Below, piece after piece: positions 15,075-28,353 of a stretch of 64,000 nt of DNA. Positions within the stretch are counted from its first letter, which is position 1, and each line of letters starts with the position of its first letter. The DNA is from Marimonas lutisalis (lineage in GTDB: Bacteria; Pseudomonadota; Alphaproteobacteria; Rhodobacterales; Rhodobacteraceae): the NCBI RefSeq assembly GCF_005434965.1, contig NZ_SKCI01000003.1, positions 372,001 through 436,000 on the forward strand, in the 5' to 3' direction. Below the pieces are notes generated by a model. It had not been told where the DNA came from. It made no database searches and worked only from the letters and a program-made list of their open reading frames with translations. The position numbers and the translations under genes were made by a program.

Positions 15075-17414
15075 TCAGAACGGGATGTCATCCGCGCCGC
15101 TGACAAAGCGCGCCACAACCTTCTTCACCCCGGCTTTCTCGAAATCGATCTCCAGCTTGTCGCCTTCGATCCCGATGATTTTTCCATAGCCGAACTTCTG
15201 GTGAAACACCCTCTCGCCCATCGTGTGACTGCTCACCGCCTCCAGGTCGATAACCTGGTTTCTCGTTTCTTTCGGCTGGCTTACGGGGCGTTCCCGGCTG
15301 CGCGCCTGCATCCGCCGCCAGCCCGGGCTATTATAGACATTGGCCTCCGCCGCACGGCTCTCGATCCCGCCCGCCGACGCCGCGCCATAGCCCCCGCCAT
15401 AAAGCCCCGGCGGCGTCAGCACCTCGACATGCGCCTCGGGCAATTCATCGATGAAACGGCTGGGCATCTGGCTCTGCCACTGCCCGTAAACCCTTCTGTT
15501 TCCAGCAAAACTTATCGTGCAAAGCTCCTCCGCCCGGGTGATCCCGACATAGGCCAGACGGCGCTCTTCCTCCAACCCCTTGATGCCGTTTTCATCCATC
15601 GACCGCTGCGACGGGAAAAGCCCGTCCTCCCACCCCGGCAGGAACACCGCGGGAAACTCCAGCCCCTTGGCCGCATGCAGCGTCATGATCGAGACCTTCT
15701 CGTCCTGGTCGTCGCTGTCATTGTCCATGATCAGACTGACATGCTCCAGGAATCCCTGAAGGTTTTCAAAGCTTTCCAGCGCCTTCACCAGTTCCTTGAG
15801 GTTCTCCAGCCGCCCCGGCGCCTCGGGCGTCTTGTCGTTCTGCCACATCTCGGTATAGCCGCTCTCGTCCAGCACGATCTCGGCCAGTTCCACGTGGCTC
15901 AGCTCCGGGCTGCCAACCATGCGCCCCCACCGGTCCAGCCCGTCCAGAAGCTTGGCCAGTTCCACCGCGCCCTTGCCGCCGATCCCCTTGGTTTCAATCA
16001 GGATTTTCGCGCCTTCCAGCAGCGACACGCCGTTCGACCGCGCCGCTTTCTGGATCTTCTGTTGGGCCACGTCGCCCAGCCCGCGCTTGGGCGTGTTGAC
16101 GATCCGCTCGAAGGCCAGATCGTCATCGGGGCTGACGACAAGCCGGAAATAGGCCATCGCGTCGCGGATCTCCATCCGCTCGTAAAACCGCGGCCCGCCA
16201 ATCACCCGGTAAGGCAGACCGATGGTCAGGAACCGGTCCTCGAAGGCCCGCATCTGGTGGCTCGCCCGTACAAGGATGGCCATTTCATTCAATGAAAACG
16301 GGCGCATGCCGCGGGTGCCGCGCTGCATCGCCTCGATCTCCTCACCGATCCAGCGCGCCTCTTCCTCGCCGTCCCAATGGCCGATCAGGCGCACCTTCTC
16401 GCCCTCCTCGGCCTCGGTCCAAAGTTCCTTGCCCAGCCGGCTTTCATTGCCGCGGATCACGCCGCCGGCAGCCGCCAGGATATGCGGGGTCGAGCGATAG
16501 TTCTGCTCCAGCCGCACCACCTTGGCGCCCGGAAAATCCTTTTCGAACCGCAGGATGTTGCCCACTTCTGCCCCGCGCCAGCCATAGATCGACTGGTCAT
16601 CGTCACCCACGCAGCAGATGTTCTTGTGCCCGCCCGCCAACAGGCGCAGCCACAGGTACTGGGCCACGTTGGTATCCTGGTATTCGTCCACCAGGATATA
16701 GCGGAACCAGCGCTGATATTGCTCCAGAACATCGCTGTGCTTCTGGAAAATCGTCACCATGTGCAGGAGCAGGTCACCGAAATCCACCGCGTTCAGCTCG
16801 CGCAGGCGCACCTGGTACTGCGCGTAAAGTTCCGTGCCGCGGTGGTTATAGGCCCCGGCCTCGCCTGCCGGTACGTTCTCCGGCGTCCAGGCACGGTTTT
16901 TCCAGTTGTCGATGATCGCCGCCAATTGCCGCGCGGGCCAGCGTTTGTCGTCGATATTCGCCGCCGCAACCAGCTGTTTCAAAAGGCGCAGCTGGTCATC
17001 GGTGTCCAGGATGGTGAAGTTCGATTTCAGCCCCACCAGCTCGGCGTGATCGCGTAGCAATTTTGCACAAATTGAATGGAATGTACCCATCCATTTTATT
17101 CCGCCATCAATTCTGTATGGCACCCGCGCGAGACGGTCTTGCATCTCCTTTGCGGCTTTGTTGGTAAAGGTCACCGCCAATATCTGGTGGCGCTGCGCTC
17201 GCCCGGTATTCATCAAGTGTGCAATCCGCGCCATCAGCGCCTTGGTCTTGCCCGTGCCCGCCCCCGCCAGCATCAGCACCGGCCCGTCCAGCGCCTCGAC
17301 CGCGTCACGCTGCGCCGGGTTCAGCTCATCCAGATAGGGCACCGGCCGCGCCGCCATCGCGCGCGCCGACAGCGATGCCGCCTCAAATGCGTCCTGTTCG
17401 TCAAAACTGCTCAT
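15075..17414 (-). CDS. pcrA: ATP-dependent DNA helicase, UvrD/PcrA type
   Basis: Superfamily 1A 3'-5' helicase for nucleotide excision and mismatch repair and for clearing protein roadblocks. All motifs are seen: Walker A AGAGTGKTKAL (about 50-60), VDEYQDTN, GDDDQSIYGWRGA, LEQNYRS, MTLHAAKGLEFPAVF and YVGITRAEE. The C-terminus (HQKFGYGKIIGIEGDKLEI) is the Tudor-like tail of PcrA/UvrD. The ATG at 17414 (MSSFDEQDAF) is chosen over an upstream open extension, giving 779 residues. It could equally be named uvrD. Confidence 0.94.
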   Translation of the reverse strand: MSSFDEQDAFEAASLSARAMAARPVPYLDELNPAQRDAVEALDGPVLMLAGAGTGKTKALMARIAHLMNTGRAQRHQILAVTFTNKAAKEMQDRLARVPYRIDGGIKWMGTFHSICAKLLRDHAELVGLKSNFTILDTDDQLRLLKQLVAAANIDDKRWPARQLAAIIDNWKNRAWTPENVPAGEAGAYNHRGTELYAQYQVRLRELNAVDFGDLLLHMVTIFQKHSDVLEQYQRWFRYILVDEYQDTNVAQYLWLRLLAGGHKNICCVGDDDQSIYGWRGAEVGNILRFEKDFPGAKVVRLEQNYRSTPHILAAAGGVIRGNESRLGKELWTEAEEGEKVRLIGHWDGEEEARWIGEEIEAMQRGTRGMRPFSLNEMAILVRASHQMRAFEDRFLTIGLPYRVIGGPRFYERMEIRDAMAYFRLVVSPDDDLAFERIVNTPKRGLGDVAQQKIQKAARSNGVSLLEGAKILIETKGIGGKGAVELAKLLDGLDRWGRMVGSPELSHVELAEIVLDESGYTEMWQNDKTPEAPGRLENLKELVKALESFENLQGFLEHVSLIMDNDSDDQDEKVSIMTLHAAKGLEFPAVFLPGWEDGLFPSQRSMDENGIKGLEEERRLAYVGITRAEELCTISFAGNRRVYGQWQSQMPSRFIDELPEAHVEVLTPPGLYGGGYGAASAGGIESRAAEANVYNSPGWRRMQARSRERPVSQPKETRNQVIDLEAVSSHTMGERVFHQKFGYGKIIGIEGDKLEIDFEKAGVKKVVARFVSGADDIPF

Positions 17415-17519
17415 GCGGAACAGATTAACGAAACGTTCCTGCGAGATAAAGAGATGTTCGCGCCTTGTTCCATATCTTTCCTGTGGACAAACCTGACCCG
17501 CCGCAAACAAATACGGGCC

Positions 17520-18662
17520 ATGGATTTGCATGCGAAATACCCCGCCCTTTCCGATCTCAAGGCCCGTGCAAAACGGCGCATCCCGCATTTCGTCTTCGAG
17601 TATCTCGACAGCGGCACCGGGACCGAGGCCACCACCCGCCGCAACCGTGAAAAGCTCGACGAGGTGCTGTTCATGCCCTCGATCCTGCACGGGCCGCAGA
17701 CCCCCGATCTGGGCGTTAAGCTTTTCGAAAAGGATTTCCCGCTACCTTTCGGCATCGCGCCGGTTGGTCTGTCCGGGCTGATGTGGCCCAACGCCGAATA
17801 CCTTCTGGCCGAAGCGGCGGCAAAGGCGGGCATTCCCTATTGCCTGTCCACCGTGGCCAGCCAGACGCCCGAACACGTGGCGCCGGTTCTGGGTGAGCAT
17901 GGATGGTTCCAGCTCTACCCACCGAAAGACCCGGGCATTCGCCGCGATATGCTGCGGCGCGTGAAAGACGCCGGCTTCAGCGCCGTCGCGATGACGGTCG
18001 ATGTGCCCGTGGCCTCGCGCCGCGAACGCCAGACGCGCTCGGGCCTCACGCACCCGCCGCGGATGACGCCGCGCATCCTGGCACAGATCGCGCGCCGGCC
18101 CAACTGGGCCTGGAACCTCTGGCGCAACGGCACCCCGCGCATGCGGCTTCTGGACAGCTACATGCAGGACAACCGCTCTCTCCCGCCGACGGAACATATC
18201 GGATACCTTTTGCGCACCTCGCCGGACTATTCCTATGTCCGCGCGGTGCGCGAGGAATGGGACGGGCTCTTTTTCATCAAGGGCGTGCTCGATCCTGAAC
18301 AGGCAAAAACGCTTGAAGCAGAAGGCGTTGACGGGCTCTGGGTGTCCAACCATGCGGGCCGGCAGTTCGATGGCTCCCGCTCGACAATCGAGATGCTCCC
18401 GGCGATCCGCGCGGCATCGAACCTGCCGATCATCTTCGACAGCGGCATCGAGGGCGGTCTCGATATCCTGCGCGCCCTCGCGCTCGGCGCCGATTTCGTG
18501 ATGATGGGCCGCGCATGGCACTATGCGCTCGCCGCGCTTGGCCGCGACGGCCCGGCACATCTGCTCGAAATGCTGACCCGGGATCTGGTCGCGAACCTCG
18601 GCCAGATCGGCGTAGAGCGTTTCGCGGATCTGCCCACGCGCCTTGTGTCGAAACCGGCCTGA
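17520..18662 (+). CDS. FMN-dependent 2-hydroxy-acid dehydrogenase
   Basis: Member of the L-lactate dehydrogenase/glycolate oxidase family, which oxidises an L-2-hydroxy acid using FMN. The TIM barrel begins with a proximal FMN segment (FGIAPVGLSGLMWP) and QLYPP. The catalytic base His278 lies in WVSNHAGRQFDGS. The C-terminal phosphate-binding segment is IFDSGIEGGLDILRAL...DFVMMGRAW. The ATG at 17520 gives 380 residues, the usual length. The true substrate (lactate, mandelate or another) cannot be read from the sequence. It is divergent from pcrA. Confidence 0.9.
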   Translation: MDLHAKYPALSDLKARAKRRIPHFVFEYLDSGTGTEATTRRNREKLDEVLFMPSILHGPQTPDLGVKLFEKDFPLPFGIAPVGLSGLMWPNAEYLLAEAAAKAGIPYCLSTVASQTPEHVAPVLGEHGWFQLYPPKDPGIRRDMLRRVKDAGFSAVAMTVDVPVASRRERQTRSGLTHPPRMTPRILAQIARRPNWAWNLWRNGTPRMRLLDSYMQDNRSLPPTEHIGYLLRTSPDYSYVRAVREEWDGLFFIKGVLDPEQAKTLEAEGVDGLWVSNHAGRQFDGSRSTIEMLPAIRAASNLPIIFDSGIEGGLDILRALALGADFVMMGRAWHYALAALGRDGPAHLLEMLTRDLVANLGQIGVERFADLPTRLVSKPA

Positions 18663-18681
18663 TCGCGACCTTTTCCCACGG

Positions 18682-18697
18682 CCCGCAGGCCTGCGGG
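18682..18697. repeat. Perfect 16-bp GC palindrome
   Basis: CCCGCAGGCCTGCGGG lies 20 bases past the dehydrogenase stop codon and about 100 bases before pyc. There is no T-run, so it is either a weak hairpin or a protein-binding palindrome. Confidence 0.5.
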
Positions 18698-18800
18698 AAA
18701 TGTTACAGGATTATTGCAGGACGTGTATTGCGCTGCACTGCGGCATCGCGGTAGCTATGCGCCCAACTCAGCTTGGCGGGACAGAAGGGGCACCTGATCA

Positions 18801-22243
<3,443 letters not shown>

Positions 22244-22247
<4 letters not shown>

Positions 22248-23545
22248 GGGTGCCGGTGCATACCGGCCCCAAACCGCCCGCGCTGCGTCACAGGATCATG
22301 GCGGGCTTTATCGGCAATGTTGTCGAATGGTATGATTTCGCGCTCTACGGCTATTTGGCCGGCGTCATAGCGCCGGTCTTCTTCCCCTCGGAAAATCCCA
22401 CCGCCGGGCTGATCGCAACCTATGGCATTTTCGCGGCCGGGTTCGTGATGCGCCCGCTGGGGGCTGCCGTGTTCGGCTGGTTCGGGGATCGCTATGGCCG
22501 GGCACGAACCATGCAGATATCCGTGGCGATGATGGCGCTGCCGACGCTGTTTCTTGGCTTGCTACCCAGCTACGCACAGGTCGGCATGCTGGCGCCCGCG
22601 CTGCTTGTCCTCGTCCGAATCCTGCAAGGTCTTTCGGTCGGCGGAGAATTTTCCTCGTCCGTTACGTACCTTGTCGAAACGGCGCCCGAAGGCAAACGCG
22701 GGCTGACCGGCAGCTGGGCAAATATCGGCTCTATGGCGGGCTCCCTTCTCGGAGTGGGAGCGGCAGCTCTCGTGACCAACCTGTTTGATGCGCAAAGCCT
22801 TACGGAGTGGGCCTGGCGCTTGCCTTTCCTGGGCGGTGCACTGCTTGGCCTGACGGCAATCTGGCTGCGCCGCAACCTGCATGAATCCCGCCGGTTCCAA
22901 GAGCATCACGATGCCCGCGCCAACACTTCACCGCTGCTTGAAGCCTTCACGACCAACCGCCGGGAAACGATTTTGGCACTGGCCTTCGCTGCATGCTACG
23001 GCACCTGCTATTACATCGTGTTCGTCTACCTGCCGGAATGGCTCTCGGCGCAGGACCTGATGGAGCGGGGCACGGCGCTGACGATCAACACACTGACCAT
23101 GCTCTTGGTCATACCCGCCATGCCGCTCGCCGCCATCGTCGGCGACCGCTGGCTGCCCCGGCGCACTTGGATCGCTCTTGCGCTACTGCTTCTGGCCGTC
23201 ATTGCCTGGCCGCTGCATGACTGGATGCTGGCCTCCAGCGGCTCGTTCACCGCCGTCATTCTGACGCATGCCATCGCGTTCACCCTTCTGTCGGTGCCGC
23301 TTGGGTCGGCTCCTGCACTGTTTGCAGAAATGTTCCCCGAACGCGACCGCCTGTCGGGCTATTCAGTGGCCTTCAACATCGGCACCGGCGTTTTCGGCGG
23401 TCTGACCCCGATGATCGCCTCGACGCTCATTGCCACAACCGGGGTGATGACAGCACCCGCTCTCTATCTTGCGTTCGCCGCGGCCCTTGCCGTTGCGGTT
23501 TTGGCCTTCACCCCAGACAACAGCCGCGGCCCGCTGCGGGTTTGA
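22244..23545 (+). CDS. MFS transporter, metabolite:H+ symporter (MHS) type
   Basis: A 433-residue inner-membrane protein with twelve predicted helices. The start (GNVVEWYDFALYGYLA), motif A (GWFGDRYGRARTM) and RILQGLSVGGEFSSSVTYLVE are typical of the MHS branch that includes ProP, KgtP and CitA carriers. The substrate is unknown. The four-base ATGA overlap with pyc points to co-translation, so an organic acid linked to anaplerosis is a reasonable guess. Confidence 0.88.
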
Positions 23546-23587
23546 TGCAGCTTGCAGCGGCTGCTTGCATGAAAAAGGAAACCAAGG

Positions 23588-23974
23588 ATGCTCACCGTTG
23601 CCCCCATCTATGCCGGATTTCTGGCACTGCTTCTTGTCGCGCTGAGTTTCGGCGTCATCCGCGCCCGCCTAAAGGCGCGCGTCTCGGTTGGGGATGGAGG
23701 TGACAAGGGCGTAGTCAAATCCATGCGCGCTCAGGCAAACCTGGCCGAATATGCTCCGATGGGTCTCATCCTTCTGGCGTTTGCGGAACTGCAGGGCGCA
23801 CCCGTCTGGGCCCTGCATGTTCTGGGCGCGACATTGCTGGCCGGGCGGGCAATGCATGCCTACGGGTTTTCACGATCACCACAAATCGTTCCCATGCGCC
23901 AATTCGGCATGGTGCTGACCTTTCTGATGCTCACCGTGGCGGCACTGGCCAACATCGCACATGCAGTTTTCTGA
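23588..23974 (+). CDS. MAPEG-family membrane protein
   Basis: A 128-residue protein with four hydrophobic segments and the MAPEG pattern: an early RxxxG-type loop, RAQANLAEYAPMGLI in helix 2 (compare ERAHRNHLENIP in the family) and LLAGRAMHAYG. Members are glutathione-linked or of unknown role. An AAGGAAACC ribosome site precedes the start, 42 bases after the MFS gene. Confidence 0.88.
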   Translation: MLTVAPIYAGFLALLLVALSFGVIRARLKARVSVGDGGDKGVVKSMRAQANLAEYAPMGLILLAFAELQGAPVWALHVLGATLLAGRAMHAYGFSRSPQIVPMRQFGMVLTFLMLTVAALANIAHAVF

Positions 23975-24106
23975 GATGTGCGCCAGATCGGAATGTATAC
24001 CTCAGCCTGGATAGTTGACCGGGGCATCCGAAAATTCTTGCAGGCAGGCGCAATTTTCCTCTTGCAGCCCCCGGCCATATTTCATATCTCCCCCTCACCC
24101 AAGGAC

Positions 24107-24181
24107 GCGGGCGTAGCTCAGGGGTAGAGCATTACCTTGCCAAGGTAAGGGTCGTGAGTTCGAATCTCATCGCCCGCTCCA
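24107..24181 (+). tRNA. tRNA-Gly (GCC)
   Basis: A cloverleaf is readable: acceptor GCGGGCG/CGCCCGC, D arm GCTC/GAGC, anticodon stem TTACC/GGTAA with loop TTGCCAA (anticodon GCC at 24139-24141), T arm GTGAG-TTCGAAT-CTCAT, discriminator T, and an encoded CCA (24179-24181). Confidence 0.97.
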
Positions 24182-24204
24182 ATCTTCCCTCACGGGAAAA
24201 CGAA

Positions 24205-24238
24205 AAAGGCGCGGATTTTTCCGCGCCTTTCGTTTTTT
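24205..24238 (+). terminator. Terminator after tRNA-Gly, probably bidirectional
   Basis: AAAGGCGCGGA-TTTT-TCCGCGCCTTT (11-bp stem) is followed by CGTTTTTT. An A-rich run on the 5' side gives a U-rich tail on the minus strand too, so it may also end the convergent Lrp-like gene. Confidence 0.85.
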
Positions 24239-24254
24239 CAGCCGTCGACGGTTC

Positions 24255-24494
24255 TCAGAAAGCGTTGAAGGTCAGCGTTGTCAACGACCGTTCGATTCCT
24301 TCGATGTCCAGCAACCTGTCGTTGATGAACTTACCGACGTCCTTGTCATTCGGAATGTACATTTTCAAAAGTAGGTCATACTCGCCACTGGTCGAGAACA
24401 GTTCCGAGTGAATCTCTCGTAGCATGATCTCCTCGGCCACCTTGTAGGTCGTGCCGGGTTTGCAGCGCAGTTGAACGAAAACGCAGGTGGTCAT
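24255..24494 (-). CDS. Stand-alone Lrp/AsnC effector (RAM) domain protein
   Basis: Only 79 residues, starting MTTCVFVQLRCKPGTTYKVA. It matches the C-terminal ligand-binding RAM domain of Lrp/AsnC regulators (SGEYDLLLKMYIPNDKDVGKFI and the end IERSLTTLTFNAF). There is no helix-turn-helix; the upstream open extension is unrelated. Such SraA-like proteins form alpha-beta sandwich oligomers that bind amino acids. The start at 24494 is set by the homologous N-terminal strand. Confidence 0.88.
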   Translation of the reverse strand: MTTCVFVQLRCKPGTTYKVAEEIMLREIHSELFSTSGEYDLLLKMYIPNDKDVGKFINDRLLDIEGIERSLTTLTFNAF

Positions 24495-24561
24495 GATCCG
24501 CCCCTGTTCAGGAATTCTCGGCGCGCAGACTGGCACGTGGGCGGGGCATAGGCAATCCCCG

Positions 24562-26451
24562 CTATTCGGCCTGCACCGCCCTCGCGTCAACGCCGGCGGC
24601 AGACGGTTTCTGTGTCTCGATGGTTTCGACAACCGCCTCCAACATGCGCACCTCGCTGTCCGCGCGGCTCTGGCTGGTGATATCGTCCAGAACGATCTGG
24701 TTGATCGCGCACCATGTTGGATAACTGGCCCATTTGTCATGGCGACGAATGGCCGTGTCCAGCGCGCGCACGTTCCAGAAAGGACTGGTGCCGGTGGCCA
24801 CGGAAAAGCGGTTCTTCTGCCCCGGCAAGTAAAGCGCATGTCGCCACTGCACCGACGCGCCGTTGCGTCCCCGCGCGATGTTTTCAGCCGCCTTGAGAAC
24901 CTGAGCACGGCTTTCTGCGCTCAATCCTTCCACCACTTCGGGCGCCAGGCCATAGTCCCATTCGTGACCGTATTTGCTCATCCCCGGTCGCGTGCGGGCG
25001 TTGATCAACCAGCCATTGGCGGTGTCGCACCAACCGAGGTTCGGGTCGGCAGCATTGGCGTAGGTGCTTTCATGGAATTGCCCGCCCTGCCACGCGCCGC
25101 GCAGCACGGCAATCTCGTGGCTTGTGCCGACCGGATCGCTCTTCAACTCCCAGCGCGCGCCACCGGGCAAGTAGACCGGCGTCAGATGGCCAATGGTCGC
25201 CTGGTTCTCACGTCCTTCGATCCGGGCCAGCCTCTGCGCCAACGCAAACACGCTACGGGTCGCTTCGTCATGATCGGTTGGGCGCTCTCTTCCCTCGGCA
25301 AAGCCCCAATTGGGCACCGAGGTGATCGCCATGTAGATCGGGCGCTGATCGAGCGGATACATGCCCCGCCAGCGGCGCATTTTCCGCCCGACCTGCGGAT
25401 TGTAAACTTCCGTGCCCGGGTCGTACGAGGCCAGATGCCGTTCTTCGGGCGCAAACCCCGCCTTCGCCCGTTCCGCGCGCTGCAAGCCTGTCCATTTCCG
25501 CGCCTCTGCGGCCGGGTTCAGCAGCACCACCAGGTCACCAATCACGGGTTTCATCCGTGGGCCAAAGCCGCCATCATGGGCCGGCATCGGATGGCGCTCG
25601 ATCGCCTCCAAGGTCCGATCCTCCATCAGCGTGGCCAGCATGTTGCCACCCAGCGAATGCCCGAAAATCAGGAGCTTGTCGCGGTTCGGGTTTCCCGGGC
25701 CAAGGCGCAACCCGGTCTCGATCCGGTCCAGCACACGGCCCAGTATGGCTGTTCCGCGCCGCTCGTCGCCCAGCCGGGTCGATACGCCGCGCCGGTCCCA
25801 GAAGGTTGGTGCCGCACCGATGATGAATGGACTCATCGGAGCATCGACCTGCAGGGGCGGCTCGGCAAAGGCGCGCCCGCGCCAGGCCACGAACACCCCC
25901 GTCAGTTCGGCGTTGCAGTACTGTCGTTTCTGTATACAACGCGAATTGAGCGCAGCACGGGAATAGGCCAGCAGGCGGCGAAATTTCTGCAAGTCACCAT
26001 CTCGGATTGCCGCGTCATGCCGCCAACCATGGACATAGGCCACCACGAAATTCTGGCGTCCCGATCGGGTGTTGGCCTTCAGATGCTCCATCACCTGGTC
26101 AAGCTGGCCTTCGACGTGCAGGCGGTTCGCATCCGACATCTCAACAAACGCGAGCGAATAGCGGTCCGGGTTCGCCAGCGGGGCCCGCACCAACGAGGCC
26201 TCGCGCGCCCACGCCGACAGCCCCGCGGCATCGCGTGTCACCGGCATCTCGTGCTCTTGCAGGTAACAGCGCAAAGGATGCCGTTCGGGCGCGAACAGCC
26301 GGGAGGCTTCAAGATTTCCTGGCCCGATCCGGTAAAGCGGCTCGCAAATGTCATCCTGCGGCGGGATCAAACGATGCACGCGATCCACCGCAGTACAGCC
26401 GGCCAGGAAAACAGCCAGCGCGGCAAAACTGGAAAGCATCAATTTTCGCAT
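24562..26451 (-). CDS. Large alpha/beta-hydrolase lipoprotein
   Basis: A 629-residue protein beginning MRKLMLSSFAALAVFLAGC, a lipoprotein signal with Cys19. An alpha/beta-hydrolase core is indicated by VAYVHGWRHDA (oxyanion region, about 138-147) and the nucleophile elbow FGHSLGGN (Ser266). The long C-terminal half lacks recognised motifs but contains WCDTANGWLINARTRPG. It is probably a periplasm-facing esterase or lipase-like enzyme of unknown substrate. The frame runs open far upstream, but the signal peptide fixes the start. It is divergent from hisB. Confidence 0.82.
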   Translation of the reverse strand: MRKLMLSSFAALAVFLAGCTAVDRVHRLIPPQDDICEPLYRIGPGNLEASRLFAPERHPLRCYLQEHEMPVTRDAAGLSAWAREASLVRAPLANPDRYSLAFVEMSDANRLHVEGQLDQVMEHLKANTRSGRQNFVVAYVHGWRHDAAIRDGDLQKFRRLLAYSRAALNSRCIQKRQYCNAELTGVFVAWRGRAFAEPPLQVDAPMSPFIIGAAPTFWDRRGVSTRLGDERRGTAILGRVLDRIETGLRLGPGNPNRDKLLIFGHSLGGNMLATLMEDRTLEAIERHPMPAHDGGFGPRMKPVIGDLVVLLNPAAEARKWTGLQRAERAKAGFAPEERHLASYDPGTEVYNPQVGRKMRRWRGMYPLDQRPIYMAITSVPNWGFAEGRERPTDHDEATRSVFALAQRLARIEGRENQATIGHLTPVYLPGGARWELKSDPVGTSHEIAVLRGAWQGGQFHESTYANAADPNLGWCDTANGWLINARTRPGMSKYGHEWDYGLAPEVVEGLSAESRAQVLKAAENIARGRNGASVQWRHALYLPGQKNRFSVATGTSPFWNVRALDTAIRRHDKWASYPTWCAINQIVLDDITSQSRADSEVRMLEAVVETIETQKPSAAGVDARAVQAE

Positions 26452-26619
26452 CGAGGCGCTTTCTGAAAAGTGGTTCCCGCATAGTAGGCACGTTTCCCGC
26501 CAAAAGTGAATTGACCACCCGGGCACACAATCGAAGTTTTGTCCATACGCGGCAATCCGCGGCTTGGAAGGGGCGAGACCGCTGCGTATAAGAGGCCCGC
26601 ACAGCACGAAGGACCTGAC

Positions 26620-27207
26620 ATGCGCAGCGCCAAGATCAGCCGCAAGACCGCCGAGACGGATATCCGCGTCGAAATCGACCTCGACGGTAGCGGAAACTAT
26701 GACAACGAAACCGGCGTCGGCTTTTTCGACCACATGCTGGACCAATTGGCGCGGCACTCGCTGATCGACATGACGATCCGCTGCAAAGGCGACCTGCATA
26801 TCGACGACCACCACACCGTCGAAGATGTCGGCATTGCGCTCGGCCAGGCGATAGGTCAGGCGATGGGGGACAAGAAAGGCATCCGGCGCTACGGCAGCTG
26901 CCTGTTGCCGATGGATGATGCGCTGGTGCGCGCTGCGCTCGATCTCTCGGGCCGCCCCTACCTGGTGTGGAATGTCGAATTGCCGACAGCCAAGATCGGC
27001 AGTTTCGACACCGAACTGGTGCGCGAGTTTTTCCAGGCGTTTAGCACCCATGGCGGAATCACTCTGCATGTTGATGCGCTCCACGGCATCAACAGCCACC
27101 ACATCGCCGAGGCAGCGTTTAAAGCTGTCGCCCGCGCCCTGCGCGACGCGCTCGAGACCGATCCGCGCAAGGCCGATGCCATTCCTTCGACGAAGGGGGC
27201 GTTGTAA
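26620..27207 (+). CDS. hisB: Imidazoleglycerol-phosphate dehydratase
   Basis: Manganese enzyme for step six of histidine synthesis. It is the monofunctional 195-residue form, without the phosphatase domain found in enterobacteria. Metal-binding motifs are [25 protein letters not shown] and [12 protein letters not shown]. The ATG at 26620 gives the typical [13 protein letters not shown] start. Five bases separate it from hisH. Confidence 0.97.
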   Translation: MRSAKISRKTAETDIRVEIDLDGSGNYDNETGVGFFDHMLDQLARHSLIDMTIRCKGDLHIDDHHTVEDVGIALGQAIGQAMGDKKGIRRYGSCLLPMDDALVRAALDLSGRPYLVWNVELPTAKIGSFDTELVREFFQAFSTHGGITLHVDALHGINSHHIAEAAFKAVARALRDALETDPRKADAIPSTKGAL

Positions 27208-27212
27208 AGCGC

Positions 27213-27851
27213 ATGATCACCGCGATCGTCGACTACGAGTCGGGCAACCTGCACTCGGCCGAGAAAGCATTTCAACGCATGGCGCGCGAAGCCGGAGCGG
27301 GCGAAGTGCATGTCACCTCCGACCCCGATCTCATCCGCGTGGCGGACCGGGTTGTGCTGCCCGGTGACGGTGCCTTTCCCGCCTGCCGCAAAGCCCTGTT
27401 CGATCATCGCGGCGTGTTCGAGGCGATCGAGGAAGCCGTGATCGCCATGGGCAAGCCGTTCATGGGAATTTGTATCGGCATGCAGATGATGGCCACGCGC
27501 GGTCTCGAACACGAAGAAACGCCGGGGTTCGACTGGATCGGCGGAACGGTCGAAAAGATCATGCCCAGCGACGCCGCGCTGAAAGTGCCGCATATGGGGT
27601 GGAATGATCTGGTCATTGACCACCCCCATCCCGTGTTCGAGGGCATCGAAACAGGAAACCACGCCTATTTCGTACATTCCTACCATTTCAGCGTGCACGA
27701 TCCGCGGCAACGTCTTGCGCATGTGGACTATGGCGGTGAAATCACCGCTGTGGTCGGCCGTGACAACATGATCGGCACCCAGTTTCACCCCGAGAAAAGC
27801 CAGAAAACCGGCCTCAGGATGATCGCGAATTTCCTGGCCTGGCGCCCCTAG
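27213..27851 (+). CDS. hisH: Imidazole glycerol phosphate synthase, glutaminase subunit
   Basis: Class I glutamine amidotransferase that feeds ammonia to HisF. The catalytic triad is visible: Cys87 in MGICIGMQMM, and His192 and Glu194 in GTQFHPEKS. The N-terminus VDYESGNLHSAEKAF is the family pattern. It has 212 residues. Its stop codon is one base from the end of the convergent DUF2147 gene. Confidence 0.97.
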   Translation: MITAIVDYESGNLHSAEKAFQRMAREAGAGEVHVTSDPDLIRVADRVVLPGDGAFPACRKALFDHRGVFEAIEEAVIAMGKPFMGICIGMQMMATRGLEHEETPGFDWIGGTVEKIMPSDAALKVPHMGWNDLVIDHPHPVFEGIETGNHAYFVHSYHFSVHDPRQRLAHVDYGGEITAVVGRDNMIGTQFHPEKSQKTGLRMIANFLAWRP

Positions 27852-27852
27852 A

Positions 27853-28236
27853 TCAGTTGATACGGCTCCAGGTCTGCGACTGGCAGACCGGCCCAAGACA
27901 GCCGCGGATCTTCAGACGCGCGCCCTGGACCAGGAAAACGCCATCGACCGTCTTGCCCAACTGGCTGACATACATGCGACCGGCATATTGCCCCGCTGCG
28001 GATTCCGTCACGTCCCAGATCACGCGTTTGCCGACATTGGGCGTGACCACCGGCCTGCCCTTCTGGTCATACGCCCTGAGAACCGTGCCGCAGATCTGGC
28101 CACCACACGGGGCAAAGGCCACGTGTCCGATCTGTCCCTTTCGATCCGGGCCGGTCACCCAGACACCTGCCAGCGGCTCTGCCTCGGCCGCAGCTGCCGT
28201 CGCCAGAAATCCAAAAACCACCAATGCGCGCTTCAT
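27853..28236 (-). CDS. DUF2147 secreted protein 1
   Basis: A 127-residue exported protein with a signal peptide ending near AAAAEAEP. The DUF2147 pattern is seen: GVWVT, IGHVAFAPCGGQICGTVL, YAGRMYVSQLGKTVDG and the C-terminal LKIRGCLGPVCQSQTWSRI, with two cysteine pairs probably forming disulfides. The function is unknown. It is a paralogue of the next gene and sits between hisH and hisA on the opposite strand. Confidence 0.9.
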   Translation of the reverse strand: MKRALVVFGFLATAAAAEAEPLAGVWVTGPDRKGQIGHVAFAPCGGQICGTVLRAYDQKGRPVVTPNVGKRVIWDVTESAAGQYAGRMYVSQLGKTVDGVFLVQGARLKIRGCLGPVCQSQTWSRIN

Positions 28237-28353
28237 CGCACCACCCCACGGCCCAATCCGGTTTAACCGGACAGCAATGAGATAATCACGATCGAGAAAA
28301 TCGCCAAATGCTGTTTTCGCAGGGCGGTTTGCGTTTTGGGAATGGCTTGCGGC

